Positions 62,313-64,000 of a DNA stretch of 64,000 nt are shown in pieces. A program made the translations under genes and the position numbers. Each line of letters opens with the position of its first letter. Position 1 is the stretch's first letter. This DNA comes from Pelargonium x hortorum. Its lineage: Eukaryota > Streptophyta > Magnoliopsida > Geraniales > Geraniaceae. Location: contig JAYMTJ010000002.1 in NCBI GenBank assembly GCA_036897525.1, positions 186,001 to 250,000 on the forward strand, read 5' to 3'. Below the pieces are notes generated by a model, which saw nothing but the letters and a program-made list of their open reading frames with translations, was not told where the DNA came from and searched no databases.

Positions 62313-63514
62313 GGGTCCTTTCTTTCTTCTTATAGTCAGGATCTTGTCCTTCTTGTTTTCTTTTTCTTGTTTGCTTGTTCTTGCGAGCCTAAGGAAGTGG
62401 TGCTTAAACTAAAGGAGAGTCAAAGAATGGTTCGAAACCAGGGTTGCGAGGTAGGTCTTCTTTGGAATGAGAGTCTATTCTTAGTTAGTCTTTTCTAGAT
62501 CTAGAGTTTAGTTATTCTCTGAATTGGAGCTCTTTCTGAAGGAAGTCAAGCTAAAGGAGTTCAAGATTCTAATGGAATATACGGGAAAACCTAATGCTTA
62601 GGTGTAGCTCTGTATTCTTTAGTTGTAGGCAAGGTACGAAGTTCTTAACAGTGATCCGATCTATCTTATCAGTTTAACTGGTAAAGAAGTGAATCCTAAG
62701 TCTAAATTGTCTTATTCCGGTGTAGCACTTTCTGAAGTATGTGAACCAGTAAAGGAATATACAGATAAGGAACTGAGTCTAATTCTATTTGTTTTAGGAG
62801 GAGACTCCTAATTATGAATCTTAAAAGTTCCAGGATAATGAAGTAAGAAACTGTAACTATTTTATGAAGGAGTTATATAATAGCATTTCCAGTGTTCAGG
62901 CTTTCTCTCTTTCTCTTAACGGCTTATGTATGTAAACCCGGCTGACATGCAAAGAATTTAGGAAAACTGATTCTAGGTCTAGGATAAAAGAGGAGTTAAG
63001 ACAATGTTCTGGGATAGCAAGCTAATAACGGATTCTCTTTCGGTTTGGATTCTTGTAGCTCTTGTCGAAGCAGTTGCTAATAGATGGTAATAAAGAGTAG
63101 TCTAATTTATTACACTTATTCCTTATAGTTACTAGTGTGTGTGTATAGGATACGAACCTTATACAGTATGAGGGTTATAATTCCTTACAGTAGCGAGTGA
63201 ATTGCGGGAAGTATACATGATAGTACTTAACTTTATAACAACATCTTCTGAATACCCATACCTTCTTAAGCTTAAACGGATAAGACTCGAGCTCAAGAAA
63301 TTAGTATAGAGTTACCGATCCTGAAAAGAACCTAGCCTTTTATTTCAATTTCTTCATATTATTCCTTTGTTTCAATGCAAGAATTGATTAACAGCTAGTG
63401 TTAGAGCTAGTTTGTGAATGACCTTTTCGTTGAAAGTGCTTGCATTGGACAGTTAAACAGTTAAGAAGAGTACGAATTACAGAGACTGTGTTATTTAATG
63501 AAACCTTCTTGGTT

Positions 63515-64000
63515 GTTGTTAGGAGTTGAGAAGGTTAACTAGGCCAAGCTGTTGCATTGCAGCTAAAAAAGGGTTGTGTTAGTGTTAGTACTCTTCCGTC
63601 AATTCCTTACTTTCCTAATGGGATAGAAGTAGTTGTTTGTACTATCTTAGCGGTCAATGGAGCCGGTCTAGCATCTACTGCTATTGGCAAAGACTGTAAA
63701 GCATCTACGTGCAAGCGAAGGTACGGTGTCCAGGCATGTCTAAGAAGGGAAGGTCAAGCAGTCGAATGGCAGTGTATTAATTCAATCAAGCTAGTGAAAC
63801 CTGTGTAGCTAAAGTCCAAAGCTAGTACTGTCGATAGCTAGTGTTGGTTAAAGGTAATCACTTTATATTATTATGTATTCCTTGACACAGTTGGTTAAGG
63901 GAATTCCTTTGGAGTATTAGCATCACTTGGACAGAGTATTTAGGAGATAGAGTGTTTCTTTAGCTGAGTGTTAGTTTGGTTGGCTTGGATTTGCTTTAGT
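63515..64000 (-). pseudogene. rrn18: rrn18 central piece, runs off the window
   Basis: On the plus strand CCGTCAATTCCTT (63597-63609) is an exact reverse complement of the universal SSU rRNA 910-region site. Around it, in correct order, are AAGGTT...GTTGCATTG (970 region, about 63530-63560), GTACTATCTTAGCGGTCAA (about 880) and ACGGTGTCCAGGCATGTCTAA (about 63721-63745), a damaged form of the 790-region ACCAGGGTATCTAAT site. Spacing is near normal. Several invariant bases are changed, and six bases are missing within the 790 site. A plus-strand open frame at 63557-63808 overlaps it and is taken as a shadow. Confidence 0.65.

Larger units (their letters stand above)
60851..63500. other. G+C-richer, pyrimidine-rich island
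   Basis: The plus strand becomes rich in TTCTT/TCTCTT runs and less AT-rich than the spacer before it. It holds three tRNA-like relics on the plus strand at about 480-base spacing. No rRNA landmarks of the 1050-1220 region could be found here, although they would be expected between the flanking rrn18 pieces. Open frames here are short. Confidence 0.4.

Noticed and set aside
62218-62498. Two overlapping plus-strand frames (64 and 89 codons)
   Set aside because: They cross the Pro-like tRNA relic and have repetitive Ser/Phe content from pyrimidine-rich DNA.
63557-63808. 83-codon plus-strand frame
   Set aside because: It lies antisense over the rrn18 970-790 region landmarks; the rRNA explains the sequence better.
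1-64000. Transposons, retroelements, viral relics or CRISPR arrays
   Set aside because: No terminal repeats with coding content, reverse transcriptase or integrase motifs, or regularly spaced repeats were seen.
1-64000. Plastid genome of a green alga as the source
   Set aside because: The tRNA-Ser 3' half matches plant mitochondrial trnS rather than plastid trnS, and no plastid protein gene is present; not fully excluded.

Overview
This 64 kb window is best read as non-coding DNA from a very enlarged, AT-rich land-plant mitochondrial genome (roughly one third G+C by eye). Plant mitochondrial affinity rests on the relics in it. A tRNA-Ser(GCU)-like gene has the 3' half typical of plant mitochondria. 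There are plastid-like tRNA-His, -Cys, -Asp, -Asn, -Gln and -Trp sequences of the kind plant mitochondria acquire, and three pieces of a bacterial-type small-subunit rRNA (rrn18). No standard mitochondrial protein gene (nad, cob, cox, atp, ccm, rps, rpl, matR) could be recognised in any frame. CpG dinucleotides look frequent, which argues against a long-decayed, methylated nuclear copy, but location in the nucleus cannot be excluded. The species cannot be named.

Layout. 1-8.6 kb: AT-rich spacer with a perfect hairpin (3.0 kb), the only long open frame (294 codons, minus strand, 4.2-5.1 kb) and a tRNA-Asp relic. 8.6-13.8 kb: tRNA-fMet relic, then a block of old degenerate repeats (array 1 at 10.3-11.5 kb, plus an inverted copy at 8.9 kb and shorter shared blocks). 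13.8-29.3 kb: almost featureless spacer. 29.3-40.6 kb: scattered tRNA relics (Lys, Ser, Asp, Phe, Gln, Cys, Asp). 40.7-41.9 kb: array 2 of the same repeat family. 45-53.5 kb: more tRNA relics (Trp, Lys, Asn, His). 55.4-64 kb: two G+C-richer islands holding collinear pieces of rrn18 on the minus strand, separated by long inserts; one insert carries tRNA-Phe- and tRNA-Pro-like relics.

Read together, most of the window looks like a graveyard of mitochondrial RNA genes in expanded spacer DNA. tRNA-Cys and tRNA-His are the least damaged. The 294-codon frame is the one candidate protein gene and is of unknown function. The repeats carry no coding capacity that I can see. All assignments were made by eye, without database or folding tools.
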